Positions 7,797 to 14,417 are shown, counted from the first letter of the stretch. The stretch is 64,000 bases of DNA from Bacillus thuringiensis (GCF_022095615.2 NZ_CP155559.1:2973501-3037500), one strand, 5' to 3'. A program made the numbers and translations. Notes: a model not told the origin generated them from the letters alone.

Positions 7797-8216
7797 TTAT
7801 ATTTTATTTTTATATGTTTTTACAACTTCTTTAGCAAATTTCGAAATTTCATTATTTAAAAAGGATATCTCCTCCACGCTATCAGCCAATGACATATTAC
7901 CTATATAAGTAAAAGTAGCATTAAATGGTTCTGTATAGGTGAAAAGTTCGGCTCGATCACTATTCCTGATAATATCTGTTTTAAAATATTTCCTCATTAA
8001 ATCGGTACTTTGTATTTCCCACTCATATTCAATATCTTCAACAGTTGCTATAGGAACTAATATATCATCATCTCTAATTAATCCATCTTTAACTAAAACC
8101 TCATGAGCTACACGATTTATAGTTTGAAATATGCAAACCTTATATCGATTTCTACATTTTCCCTTCTTACTTTCTAGGACTCCATGGAGACCAAACTCTT
8201 CTTTTGTCCCCTTCAA
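7797..8216 (-). CDS. Hypothetical protein, possibly truncated at the N-terminus
   Basis: 139 residues from a TTG. The same frame continues upstream to about 8297 with protein-like sequence ('TYVSHKIKKTIGEYISITLK') but no convincing start codon, so the 5' end may have been lost. The protein is acidic and has no signal peptide or membrane segment. The middle has 'VLVPIATVEDIEYEWEIQST'. I do not recognise it. Its context on the minus strand is the phage-like remnant. Confidence 0.5.
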   Translation of the reverse strand: MKGTKEEFGLHGVLESKKGKCRNRYKVCIFQTINRVAHEVLVKDGLIRDDDILVPIATVEDIEYEWEIQSTDLMRKYFKTDIIRNSDRAELFTYTEPFNATFTYIGNMSLADSVEEISFLNNEISKFAKEVVKTYKNKI

Positions 8217-8325
8217 GGTAATACTTATATATTCCCCGATAGTTTTTTTAATCTTGTGGCTGACATAGGTATCGGTGCTTTCATCCCACTCTCTCCCCTA
8301 TAACCGTAATAATTTAATTATACAG

Positions 8326-8515
8326 AAAAAAACCGCCACAATTAAGCAACGGCTTTTTTACAGCTTATAAAAATATTACAAGGGATGGAGAAACATTCAC
8401 GAAAGGGGAATATCGCAATCATTTCAAGGCTGAGTACTCTCAACCTTCTCCAAGCCACCGCATCAACTAGTATGGCTACACACCCTGTGTTCGGTGACTG
8501 GGAGAAGAGTAAGAG
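8326..8515 (-). ncRNA. Candidate structured RNA with terminator
   Basis: Read on the minus strand, this segment folds into several helices. CTTCTCC(8445-8451)/GGAGAAG(8501-8507) continues into CCACCG/CGGTG (8455-8460 with 8492-8496). Inside is a small ACACA/TGTGT hairpin. GG-TGAG/CTCA-CC (8429-8444) forms a second arm, and a terminator-like hairpin with a T run ends it at 8326-8358. Open frames exist on both strands (62-64 codons) but neither has a ribosome site. It is probably a phage-borne RNA; it matches no riboswitch class that I know. Confidence 0.4.
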
Positions 8516-8685
8516 TTTTAATAACTCTTGTTGCAATTCTTCTCGTTTATACTCCGTAGAGATTGTCCTGTGATTTTAGGGCATCACATGTCGAATGAGA
8601 GCTATAGTGTAACTCTCTTATAAAGAATTTTTAATTTATATCAAGACGTATGTGTTTCTTTCAACGCCTTGTTTGAACCAATACA

Positions 8686-9264
8686 CTAGAGGGACGGAAG
8701 GGGAATGTTTCCGCTGTATTGGCTTAAACAAAGAGTGGAACTCTTTGCCCTAGTTTTGGTCATTAATAAGAATCGTGAGTAATCAACTGGCGCGCGTTCT
8801 GTCTGTTCTACTAAGTATCCATAAATATCAAAGTCTGCTCTTGGAATTGATTTCTTACCTTTTGGCTGTTGCGACATCCTTACGTAAGAATGAATGACTG
8901 ATAGTGGTACCACGAATACTGACTTGTCCACGCTAAACTCAATAAGGAAAAAACAAATTGCCCCCATCTTTTCTGCTTTCTCCAGGTAATCCAATTGATG
9001 CTGCGCAATATTCTTTAAATCAAATCATGTAGCATTCTCTGTAGACTTTGCTTCAATTGCAATAGCTCGTCCTTTATACACGCCATCATAGTCCACTGTA
9101 CTTTTAGCTTCATAGAATCCATTTAGCACACGTCCACCTTTACTTTTTAACACCTTCACAGGAGTCGGACGCTTGTTTATAAGCGCCACTCCACCTCTTT
9201 GATACATTTCGTTCGCTAGGTTGATAAGCATTTCAAATGCCATTCCACGGTTTCCTTGTCCCAT
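8686..9264 (-). pseudogene. recU: Phage-type Holliday junction resolvase RecU, interrupted by TGA
   Basis: The N-terminal part starts MGQGNRGMAFE at 9264 with GAGAGG eight bases upstream. It contains the RecU blocks 'NEMYQRGGVALINKRPTP', 'STVDYDGVYKGRAIAIEAKS' (catalytic Asp and Glu-x-Lys). After 'TENAT' an in-frame TGA (9022-9024) occurs where related proteins have Arg (CGA to TGA fits one transition). The same frame then continues 'FDLKNIAQHQLDYLEKAEKM', 'FFLIEF' and 'IPRADFDIYGYLVEQTERAPVDY', the normal C-terminal half. The last ~30 residues do not look native. Without read-through the product lacks half of the fold. Confidence 0.8.
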
Positions 9265-9390
9265 TGTTATTCCTCTCTTTCTATTCAAAGGATTATTTTG
9301 TTTAAATTTTGCTTAATTCTCACCAATAATTATCTAAAAATTTAAAAATCATTATATAATGAATTTAAATTAAGATTAGGAGTGGTTAAA

Positions 9391-9555
9391 ATGCCAGATA
9401 CAATAAGACTCGTTCTTTTCATTCTTATAGCAATTAGTGCTGTTTTCTCTTTAATAAAAGAATTTAAAAAACCTGAGAAAAAAGCACTTTGGATTTCAAT
9501 AGAATTTTTAGTTCTTTTCTGGGCGATATGGGTAATAGCAAATATCATAATCTAA
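9391..9555 (+). CDS. 54-residue two-helix membrane peptide (paralog A1)
   Basis: ATG with AGGAG nine bases upstream; a TATAAT box lies at 9355-9360. Residues 5-22 form one hydrophobic helix, followed by a basic hinge 'KEFKKPEKK', and residues 33-54 form a second helix ending NIII. A2 (10212) and A3 (11183) have exactly the same length and layout. A conserved AT-rich block (9578-9610) and a GAGCAG..CTGCTC terminator (9654) follow. The design fits a small membrane-active peptide such as a type I toxin, but the family is not recognised. Confidence 0.65.
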   Translation: MPDTIRLVLFILIAISAVFSLIKEFKKPEKKALWISIEFLVLFWAIWVIANIII

Positions 9556-9562
9556 TTTATAG

Positions 9563-9590
9563 ATTATAAGTCCCTTTTGATAAAACTCAA
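9563..9590 (-). promoter_or_regulatory. Candidate antisense promoter behind A1
   Basis: On the minus strand TTGAGT and TATAAT are separated by 16 bases. The -10 box begins 8 bases after the stop codon of the 54-residue gene, so an RNA starting here would run antisense through the whole reading frame. The same geometry occurs behind A2 (10384-10411). Confidence 0.35.
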
Positions 9591-9653
9591 TATTCCGTCA
9601 ATATTATAGACAACCCATTAAGCTACTTTCTCCTTGTTCCCCCTTGGAGAACC

Positions 9654-9683
9654 GAGCAGTTAGCTTTTGCTAGCTGCTCTTTT
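9654..9683 (+). terminator. Terminator of unit A1
   Basis: GAGCAGTTAGC with GCTAGCTGCTC around TTTT, then TTTT. Nearly identical stems follow at 9916, 10481 and 11379. Confidence 0.85.
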
Positions 9684-9773
9684 GTGATTCATCGTCACAT
9701 TATGATGAAATGGTCATATATTATCTCGAAGTAAAAAACCCTAATTTACTTTTTAATATCTCACTTTTCCCTT

Positions 9774-9802
9774 AAAGAGCACTTTTTAAAGGTGCTCTTT
9801 TT
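9774..9802 (+). terminator. Terminator of a short unit without clear gene
   Basis: AAAGAGCAC with GTGCTCTTT, then TTT. Upstream (9690-9773) only a 9-codon frame is present. Confidence 0.75.
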
Positions 9803-9828
9803 AGGTTCGGTAGAATAAAACTTAATAT

Positions 9829-9946
9829 TTTGTCAATAATACAGATAGGCGATGGCCATAACTCATTTAATGAAGTCCCTAACCTTTCTCCTTTCCCCCT
9901 TTTGGAGAACCAGCCGAGCAGTTAGTTTTGGCTAACTGCTCCTTTA
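9829..9946 (+). ncRNA. Orphan copy of the A-unit 3' region
   Basis: Carries the same ~33-base block (GAATAAAACTTAATATTTTG and on) and the same GAGCAGTTAG/CTAACTGCTC terminator as A1 and A2, but no 54-codon frame. It is either the remnant of a deleted paralog or a stand-alone RNA. Confidence 0.4.
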
Positions 9947-10042
9947 TTTATAACAATGATAAAATTCTTTAAAATAATTCTTCTTTATTTCTCAATATAA
10001 GCAGCCTTGGATTTTTATTAACACTTCTCTGTAGTATATAAA

Positions 10043-10113
10043 CAAAGAGTAAGGTAAGAGGTACTCTTTGCCATTTTAGAAGAGGGTCTGTTGGAGACAA
10101 CAGGGCCTTTTTT
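10043..10113 (+). ncRNA. Candidate small RNA with two hairpins
   Basis: Hairpin CAAAGAGTA/TACTCTTTG (10043-10070), then a terminator GGTCTGTTG-GAGA-CAACAGG followed by TTTTTT. TATATAAA lies just upstream. No open frame. Confidence 0.4.
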
Positions 10114-10211
10114 CATATAGAGATAGCTTTGTTTAATTTTTCACCATTACCCACAAAAAATCTTATAATCGTTATATACTAAATTAAACTAAAGGATTAG
10201 GAGTAGATCAA

Positions 10212-10376
10212 ATGCCAGTTACACTAGAACTTTTTCTTTTCATTCTTCTAGCAATTTGTGCTGTTGGCTATTTAGTAAAAGAATTTCAAAAAACTAGGAA
10301 AAGAACACTTGGAATTTTACTAGAATTCATGGTTCTTTTCTGGTCAATATGGAGAATATCGACTATCATAATCTAA
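10212..10376 (+). CDS. 54-residue two-helix membrane peptide (paralog A2)
   Basis: Same length and design as A1: 'ELFLFILLAICAVGYLVKEF' helix, basic hinge 'QKTRKRT', then 'EFMVLFWSIWRISTIII'. AGGAG nine bases before the ATG and TATACT at 10175-10180. Roughly half of the residues are identical to A1. The 3' block at 10398-10430 and the GAGCAG terminator at 10481 are conserved too, so the whole unit, not only the frame, was duplicated. Confidence 0.65.
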   Translation: MPVTLELFLFILLAICAVGYLVKEFQKTRKRTLGILLEFMVLFWSIWRISTIII

Positions 10377-10383
10377 TTTATAA

Positions 10384-10411
10384 AACATACATTCCTTCGA
10401 ATAAAACCCAA
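10384..10411 (-). promoter_or_regulatory. Candidate antisense promoter behind A2
   Basis: Minus-strand TTGGGT and TATGTT separated by 16 bases, placed 8 bases after the A2 stop codon exactly as behind A1. The spacer sequence differs from A1, whereas the two boxes are kept. Confidence 0.35.
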
Positions 10412-10480
10412 TATTATGTCCATAATGTTGATAGGCTGTATGCCAAAATCAATTTAGTTTTCTCTGTATCTCCTTGTATG

Positions 10481-10510
10481 GAGCAGTTAGCTTTTGCTAG
10501 CTGCTCTTTT
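10481..10510 (+). terminator. Terminator of unit A2
   Basis: GAGCAGTTAGC-TTTT-GCTAGCTGCTC followed by TTTT. Confidence 0.85.
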
Positions 10511-10613
10511 ATATGTAACCCCGTTAGACAAGTTTTCATATAATATAGTCATTCCTTTCTTATGAATTAAGCTCGTCACTTGAATTATAAAAATTGGATT
10601 ATATCCTATAACC

Positions 10614-10696
10614 TTTTCAGAAATCATTCATATCTTATTTCTGAAAAAGTTGCTCTGTTTTTTAAAAAGGTGGTTGCGGAAATAACTGCCTTTTTA
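10614..10696 (+). ncRNA. Candidate small RNA
   Basis: Stem TTTTCAGAAAT/ATTTCTGAAAA (10614-10647) and an imperfect terminator AAAGGTGGTT/AACTGCCTTTTT (10666-10695). No open frame of note. Confidence 0.35.
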
Positions 10697-10757
10697 TTTA
10701 TGACAAAATGAAAGTTTTACCATGAAGATAATTATTAAATATTTTACGCCCATACAT

Positions 10758-10824
10758 TATAATTGAAGAGTTATTGTATATTGGCATTAAGAGAAGCGAC
10801 CTGATTAAGGACTTCTCTTTTTTT
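10758..10824 (+). ncRNA. Candidate ~55-base small RNA
   Basis: TATAAT at 10758-10763, then only about 25 bases before the terminator AAGAGAAG/CTTCTCTT (10789-10819) with seven T. It is too short to encode a protein. Confidence 0.4.
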
Positions 10825-10926
10825 ATAAAATAGCAGCTCTAAATAAATTAGATACATTTACCAGTATGTTTACCACAACATTCATGTTAAAATCCGTTGT
10901 GAGTACGACATAACTCTACCTTATGA

Positions 10927-10957
10927 AGCTCTGCATCCCTTATGCAGGGCTCTTTTT
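10927..10957 (+). terminator. Terminator of a short unit
   Basis: AGCTCTGCAT with ATGCAGGGCT around a 4-base loop, then CTTTTTTT. A TAAAAT box lies near 10888-10893; no gene lies between. Confidence 0.75.
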
Positions 10958-11070
10958 TTATTTAAATTAACTATCCTATTAATATCGTTATTTCCTGATT
11001 TAAAGATTCGCATTAAACTAACCTCATATCGTTCTTTTTACTTTCACTTTAAAGATGATACTTCAATCTT

Positions 11071-11095
11071 AGTCCTAGTCCTCTAGGGCTTTTTT
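11071..11095 (+). terminator. Terminator of a short unit
   Basis: AGTCCTAG-TCCT-CTAGGGCT followed by TTTTT. The 100 bases upstream hold no supported frame. Confidence 0.7.
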
Positions 11096-11182
11096 CATTT
11101 TAAATAAGGATTTTGTTAGAAAATGACATGTACATGTTTTTCGTTATATAATTAAGTTATCGATATATTAGGAGTGTTAATT

Positions 11183-11347
11183 ATGTCAGTAACAATAATG
11201 ATTTTGTTATATATTTGTTTCGGAATGAGTGCAGTTTTTAGTTTGATAAAGGAATTGAAAAAGCCACAGAAAAACCAGTTCTTGATTTTAGTTGATTCTC
11301 TAATTTTGCTAGGAGCCTTAATCCTAGTAGGTAGTATCTTCATCTAA
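11183..11347 (+). CDS. 54-residue two-helix membrane peptide (paralog A3)
   Basis: The most diverged of the three. The helix 'MILLYICFGMSAVFSLIKEL' is followed by hinge 'KKPQKN' and a second helix ending GSIFI. TATAAT at 11147-11152 with ATGACA 18 bases upstream gives a good promoter; TAGGAGTG precedes the ATG. It lacks the conserved 3' block and the antisense promoter motif of A1 and A2, but it keeps an AGCAGTTAGC-GAAA-GCTAACTGCT terminator (11379-11407). Confidence 0.65.
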   Translation: MSVTIMILLYICFGMSAVFSLIKELKKPQKNQFLILVDSLILLGALILVGSIFI

Positions 11348-11378
11348 ATTACATAACTAGAACTCCAGTTGGGAGTGG

Positions 11379-11407
11379 AGCAGTTAGCGAAAGCTAACTG
11401 CTTTTTA
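11379..11407 (+). terminator. Terminator of unit A3
   Basis: Perfect 10-bp stem closed by a GAAA tetraloop, then TTTTT. Confidence 0.85.
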
Positions 11408-11516
11408 CAAATTAACTATTTTGTTTAAATTTACCTTAATTCACACCAAGTTTTCTTAACATTCAAATTAATAACTGTATAATGTAATTAAACTATTTGT
11501 ATGAGAGGTGAGTTTT

Positions 11517-11615
11517 ATGAAATGGAAACAAAAATACAATCCAAGGTATCTCTTTTACCGCATGTATAGTTATATTTATAAAGCCCTTGATGATATATCA
11601 TGGTCCTTAAAATAA
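11517..11615 (+). CDS. 32-residue basic aromatic peptide
   Basis: GAGAGGTGAG stands seven bases before the ATG, and TATAAT lies at 11478-11483. The peptide is rich in Lys, Tyr and Trp (starts MKWKQKYNPRYLFY) and ends SWSLK. A GAGTACACA..TGTGTGCTC hairpin with TTTT follows (about 11628-11656), so it is a complete unit. It is possibly a small regulatory or membrane-surface peptide, without known homologue to me. Confidence 0.5.
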   Translation: MKWKQKYNPRYLFYRMYSYIYKALDDISWSLK

Positions 11616-11770
11616 TTTAGATTGTTATGAGTACACATTTGCTGTGTGCTCTTTTCACATTGCTATAAAATAACGCTTTTGTTTGACTGTATTTCTTACA
11701 TAAAACTAACTAGACACTAACATTTTTCTGTAGTACAATTCCTATCAGAAAAGTGTTAGGAGATATATTT

Positions 11771-12019
11771 ATGACTTTTGAAGATAATCGTAAATTAGGC
11801 ATTCAACAAGGATGTATTGTAATTACAGATCAATCACAATATCTTGTTGTAAAAAAAAATGAAAATTATTCTTTATTAAACATCTCAACTGCGGAATGCA
11901 TAAACTATGAAGTTTCACTTGAGCATCTTGAAGAAATGGTCCACGTAGATTTAAAAGAAAAAATTCAAGATATCATTCCACCAGAGAATATTAAAATCGT
12001 AGCTCAAAACAGAATATAA
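11771..12019 (+). CDS. 82-residue hypothetical protein
   Basis: ATG at 11771 preceded by TTAGGAG with nine-base spacing. The protein is acidic, without membrane segment. It starts 'MTFEDNRKLGIQQGCIVIT' and looks like a small beta-rich fold ('SQYLVVKKNENYSLLNI'), followed by a helix ('EHLEEMVHVDLKEKI'). It has its own terminator (12032). Probably a phage or plasmid protein of unknown role. Confidence 0.65.
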   Translation: MTFEDNRKLGIQQGCIVITDQSQYLVVKKNENYSLLNISTAECINYEVSLEHLEEMVHVDLKEKIQDIIPPENIKIVAQNRI

Positions 12020-12031
12020 ACTAGATTTTCT

Positions 12032-12059
12032 AAGAGCACTTTCGATAGTGCTCTTTTTT
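12032..12059 (+). terminator. Intrinsic terminator
   Basis: AAGAGCACT with AGTGCTCTT around TTCGAT, followed by TTTT. Confidence 0.85.
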
Positions 12060-12149
12060 CATGAACAGTTTCAAATTACTATTTTATAAAATTTTATTCT
12101 TTTCACAATTTTATACATACATTAGTTATACGTAATATATAAATTATGT

Positions 12150-12235
12150 TATAATACATTTATGAAACATCACGTGTTTCAAATACAACATCTTTTGGAT
12201 GACCTCTTATCTTTCCGTAAGAGGTCTTTTTTTTT
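12150..12235 (+). ncRNA. Candidate ~75-base small RNA
   Basis: TATAAT at 12150-12155, a 5' hairpin GAAACA-TCACG-TGTTTC (12164-12180), a 20-base single-stranded linker, and terminator GACCTCTTA/TAAGAGGTC (12201-12225) with nine T. No reading frame. The layout is that of a typical regulatory RNA. Confidence 0.45.
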
Positions 12236-12312
12236 AGATAACGCTTTTATAAGACTATCAGAATCATCAAATAATTACCTAGATTTAGCCGATTTGACCA
12301 CCCGTCATAGCG

Positions 12313-12585
12313 TTATGTCTCCTGATCTAAATTCATAATCTCTGCTAAGGTTCTATCCGAAATATAAGTAGTAATGATTTGTATCTTTCCGTATTTCTTT
12401 TTAGCCATTTCTATAGCTTCCCTCTCGGACTTCGCTTCAAACCAACGAAGCTTCCATTTCTCGTCTTTGTCATAAAACTCTATTGAGTACGTCATAACGC
12501 TATTACGCTTCAAGAACTTTTCCGCTGTATTTGTTGCCGTATAATTAAAACTTCCGATTACATCCTCCAGTGTTAGTTGTTTCAT
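12313..12585 (-). CDS. 90-residue phage-like hypothetical protein
   Basis: Its ATG overlaps the stop of the upstream frame (ATGA), showing an operon. The middle 'YSIEFYDKDEKWKLRWFEAK' and 'EREAIEMAKKKYG' suggest a small alpha/beta fold. No catalytic motif is visible. It is in the same orientation as the DnaC-like and CxC genes, so it is probably part of a phage early region. Confidence 0.6.
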   Translation of the reverse strand: MKQLTLEDVIGSFNYTATNTAEKFLKRNSVMTYSIEFYDKDEKWKLRWFEAKSEREAIEMAKKKYGKIQIITTYISDRTLAEIMNLDQET

Positions 12586-12766
12586 GCCTCTAACCCCATT
12601 GGACGAGATTTAATTTTATTCTTATCGGCCTGATCCATAATCAATGCTGCAATTTCTAATTGGTGTCTTCCTTTCACATTTCTTTTAATCGAATTACTTC
12701 GCTTTCATCAAACACCAGATCCAATTCTTCTAGAGCGATATATAAGTTATGACGCGATTTCTTCAT
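12582..12766 (-). pseudogene. Small phage HTH-like gene broken by internal deletion
   Basis: The 5' half (12766 down to 12674) encodes 'MKKSRHNLYIALEELDLVFD' and 'SEVIRLKEM', then a stop. The 3' half (12672-12582), in a different frame, encodes 'RHQLEIAALIMDQADKNKI'-like sequence and ends in the ATGA overlap with the next gene. Together they resemble one ~70-residue phage protein with the middle deleted. Confidence 0.5.
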
Positions 12767-12983
12767 GTACTTTCTCTGCTGCAACGCCATTGTGTAATTT
12801 TCCTTCTCCAAATCCGTTCCAAGTCTTGGCATCCCATTTCCCCTCCAGTTGTAATTGATGAATTTCTCTTAGTTCCGCCATAACAGCATGACGCTTTCTA
12901 TCCACTTCTTCAGGTGTTTGATTTGCTGCTTTACAAACGCATGTCCCAAACTGATACATACCCGTTCCATTACATGCACACAT
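12747..12983 (-). CDS. 78-residue protein with N-terminal CxCxGTG
   Basis: AAAGGGGG before the ATG. Cys2, Cys4, Cys15 and Cys17 (MCACNGTG..TCVCK) could bind a metal. The rest is helical and polar. Its end overlaps the start of the next frame. Similar short Cys-containing proteins are common next to phage DnaC genes; the function is unknown. Confidence 0.6.
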   Translation of the reverse strand: MCACNGTGMYQFGTCVCKAANQTPEEVDRKRHAVMAELREIHQLQLEGKWDAKTWNGFGEGKLHNGVAAEKVHEEIAS

Positions 12984-13053
12984 TTCGATTTCCCCCTTTT
13001 AACATGGCAATGCCTTTCTTCTGTAATCCTTTGTTTCTTTGAAAGTGATCGTT

Positions 13054-13450
13054 CTAAAAATTATTTAAAATCCGAGATACAATCCGTTCATCGTATACCT
13101 CGTCTAAACGCTTTCCTGTTAGGTTTGTCGTGAAAATAGTAGATTTAACCTTACCCTACCATCGAAAACATCGAATAACACCCTATTAATGAAGTTTGTT
13201 GCTTTTGTATTGGCATCTAATGCGCCTAACTCCGCTCCTAAATCATCAACTATTAATACTTCCGCCCTTACTAATCCTCTTATAATTGCACCTTCAGTTA
13301 ATGTAGAGTCTTTACTGAACGTACTTTTGATTTTCCGTAGCAACTCACCCACTGTGACGAAAACAACTGACTTCCCTGCCCCTGCAAGCTGATCTGCGAT
13401 AGCATAAGCGAGATGTGTTTTCCCTCCCCCGCAATTCCGGGCTATAATTG
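13054..13450 (-). pseudogene. DnaC/IstB-like ATPase remnant with frameshift
   Basis: The minus strand encodes the Walker A segment 'NCGGGKTHLAYAI', then 'GKSVVFVTVGELLRKI', 'VLIVDDLGAE' (Walker B) and 'TNFINRVLFDVFDGR'. Near 13156 the frame shifts by one base and the sequence goes on as 'KSTIFTTNLTGKRLDEVYDERIVSRI', ending at 13054. The N-terminal half is missing, replaced at 13450-13460 by an IS3-type orfA start. Helicase-loader activity is not expected. Confidence 0.75.
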
Positions 13451-13459
13451 TGTTAAAAA

Positions 13460-13549
13460 TCCCCCCATGGTACGATTTGAATAACCATCCTTTTTCATCT
13501 CAATTACTTTCCACTTTATTTCTTCTGGGTAATGTACTCTTTCTTTCAA
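13460..13549 (-). pseudogene. Start of an IS3-family orfA (IS150-like)
   Basis: TTG at 13549 begins 'KERVHYPEEIKWKVIEMKKD' and 'GYSNRT', the N-terminal helix-turn-helix of IS150-type OrfA. After 30 codons the sequence passes into the DnaC-like remnant. GGAGGTG upstream of the TTG is its ribosome site and lies within the hairpin at 13555-13607. Confidence 0.65.
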
Positions 13550-13554
13550 ATGAA

Positions 13555-13607
13555 AAACACCTCCGTTGAATTTGCATACTTAGTATGCGAATTCAGGAGG
13601 TGTTTTT
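13555..13607 (-). repeat. IS3-type element end with long hairpin (copy 1)
   Basis: An imperfect palindrome AACACCTCC..GGAGGTGTT with inner arms around GCATAC/GTATGC. On the minus strand the 3' arm contains the GGAGGTG ribosome site of the transposase frame, so a transcript entering from outside would fold and hide it. A second copy lies at 20550-20600. Confidence 0.55.
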
Positions 13608-13699
13608 TTCATGTACCACTATTCGGGTTCACTTCAATTTTACTTAGCGTGGTTTTTTCTGAAATACTGGCGGTACCAAAATATTACTTAACATGGTAA

Positions 13700-13790
13700 A
13701 ATAATATTTGGATGGGATTCCAATACATATTATTAAAATTAAAGTGGTTTAAGTCGGAGAAAGGCACCTTAGGATGTCTTTTTTTTATGG
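13700..13790 (+). repeat. Terminator-like repeat R (copy 1)
   Basis: TAAAAT box near 13700, then GTGGTTTAAGTCGGAGAAAG followed by GCACC-TTA-GGATGTC and eight T. Copies at 15722-15770 and 22340-22410 share the same block. Confidence 0.5.
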
Positions 13791-13849
13791 AGAATCAATT
13801 TGAAAACCAAAAATAAAAGAACCTCAATAAACGAGGTTCAAAAAATCTA

Positions 13850-14131
13850 CTATTTTAAATTACCTTCGTAAAAAGCAACTCCATTTTGAACATGTTTTAA
13901 ATACCACGTAATCGTCCCGCCACAAACATTTTCATTAAAACTATTAGCATATACTCCATTTGAGTAATAAAGAGTTCTTTTGAATTTACCATTAGAATAC
14001 TCATAAGGAATTGAACATGTTGCTTGCTTCGGAGAGCTCACAGCTTTTTGCGTATCAGCTGAAGCTGCCCCAATTCCTCCTGTTAATGCAATACCAGTTG
14101 CTAATACTCCTACTACTAATTTCTTGAACAT
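13850..14131 (-). CDS. Small secreted protein, two cysteines
   Basis: 93 residues. A clear signal peptide ends ASA at about residue 25. The mature ~68-residue protein has Cys39 and Cys70, which could form a disulfide, and many Tyr/Asn ('EYSNGKFKRTLYYSNGVYAN'). AAAGGGGG before the ATG. A hairpin AACCTC/GAGGTT (about 13820-13842) ends the transcript. Size and composition would suit a secreted antimicrobial or inhibitor, but no family is recognised. Confidence 0.65.
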   Translation of the reverse strand: MFKKLVVGVLATGIALTGGIGAASADTQKAVSSPKQATCSIPYEYSNGKFKRTLYYSNGVYANSFNENVCGGTITWYLKHVQNGVAFYEGNLK

Positions 14132-14324
14132 AATAAATCCCCCTTTAATAGTTTTTATAGCTTACAATTCAACTGTATCATTTTTGTAAATTATGTAAAT
14201 GTTTTGAATATGTAGAAATATTTATTTAATTTTTGGTAATATTATGATTATATTTTATCAAACGAAAAATAGAGGGGGGAAAAGAATATGTAACAATGCA
14301 TAATAAATCCATCAGATATTATGA

Positions 14325-14417
14325 TATACTCACAAAGAGCTGATACAAAATTTCTTTAGATTGGAAAACTAAATCTTATCTACCTAAAAGGACGGCGCCT
14401 TATGGCGTCTTTTTTTA
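14325..14417 (+). ncRNA. Candidate small RNA between the two secreted-protein genes
   Basis: TATACT at 14325-14330, a TTTAG/CTAAA hairpin and a terminator GACGGCGCC-TTAT-GGCGTC followed by seven T. No open frame. It resembles the R-type units in its ending. Confidence 0.35.

Larger units (their letters stand above)
9342..12240 (+). other. Array of very short transcription units
   Basis: About twelve consecutive plus-strand units of roughly 70-350 bases, most with a TATAAT-like box and a strong intrinsic terminator. Three carry 54-residue paralogous membrane peptides, one a 32-residue peptide and one an 82-residue protein; the others have no convincing frame. Terminators are at 9654, 9774, 9916, 10084, 10481, 10666, 10789, 10927, 11071, 11379, about 11628, 12032 and 12201. 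The array lies opposite and between the minus-strand phage-like remnants. Such density of independent terminators is not what an ordinary operon shows. Confidence 0.6.

Noticed and set aside
8385..8573. Two opposing 62-64-codon frames
   Set aside because: Neither has a ribosome site or family motif. The sequence is better explained as a structured RNA with a terminator.
9300..12240. CRISPR array
   Set aside because: Repeated hairpins are unequal in spacing, carry T runs and sit behind genes; there are no regular direct repeats with unique spacers and no cas genes.
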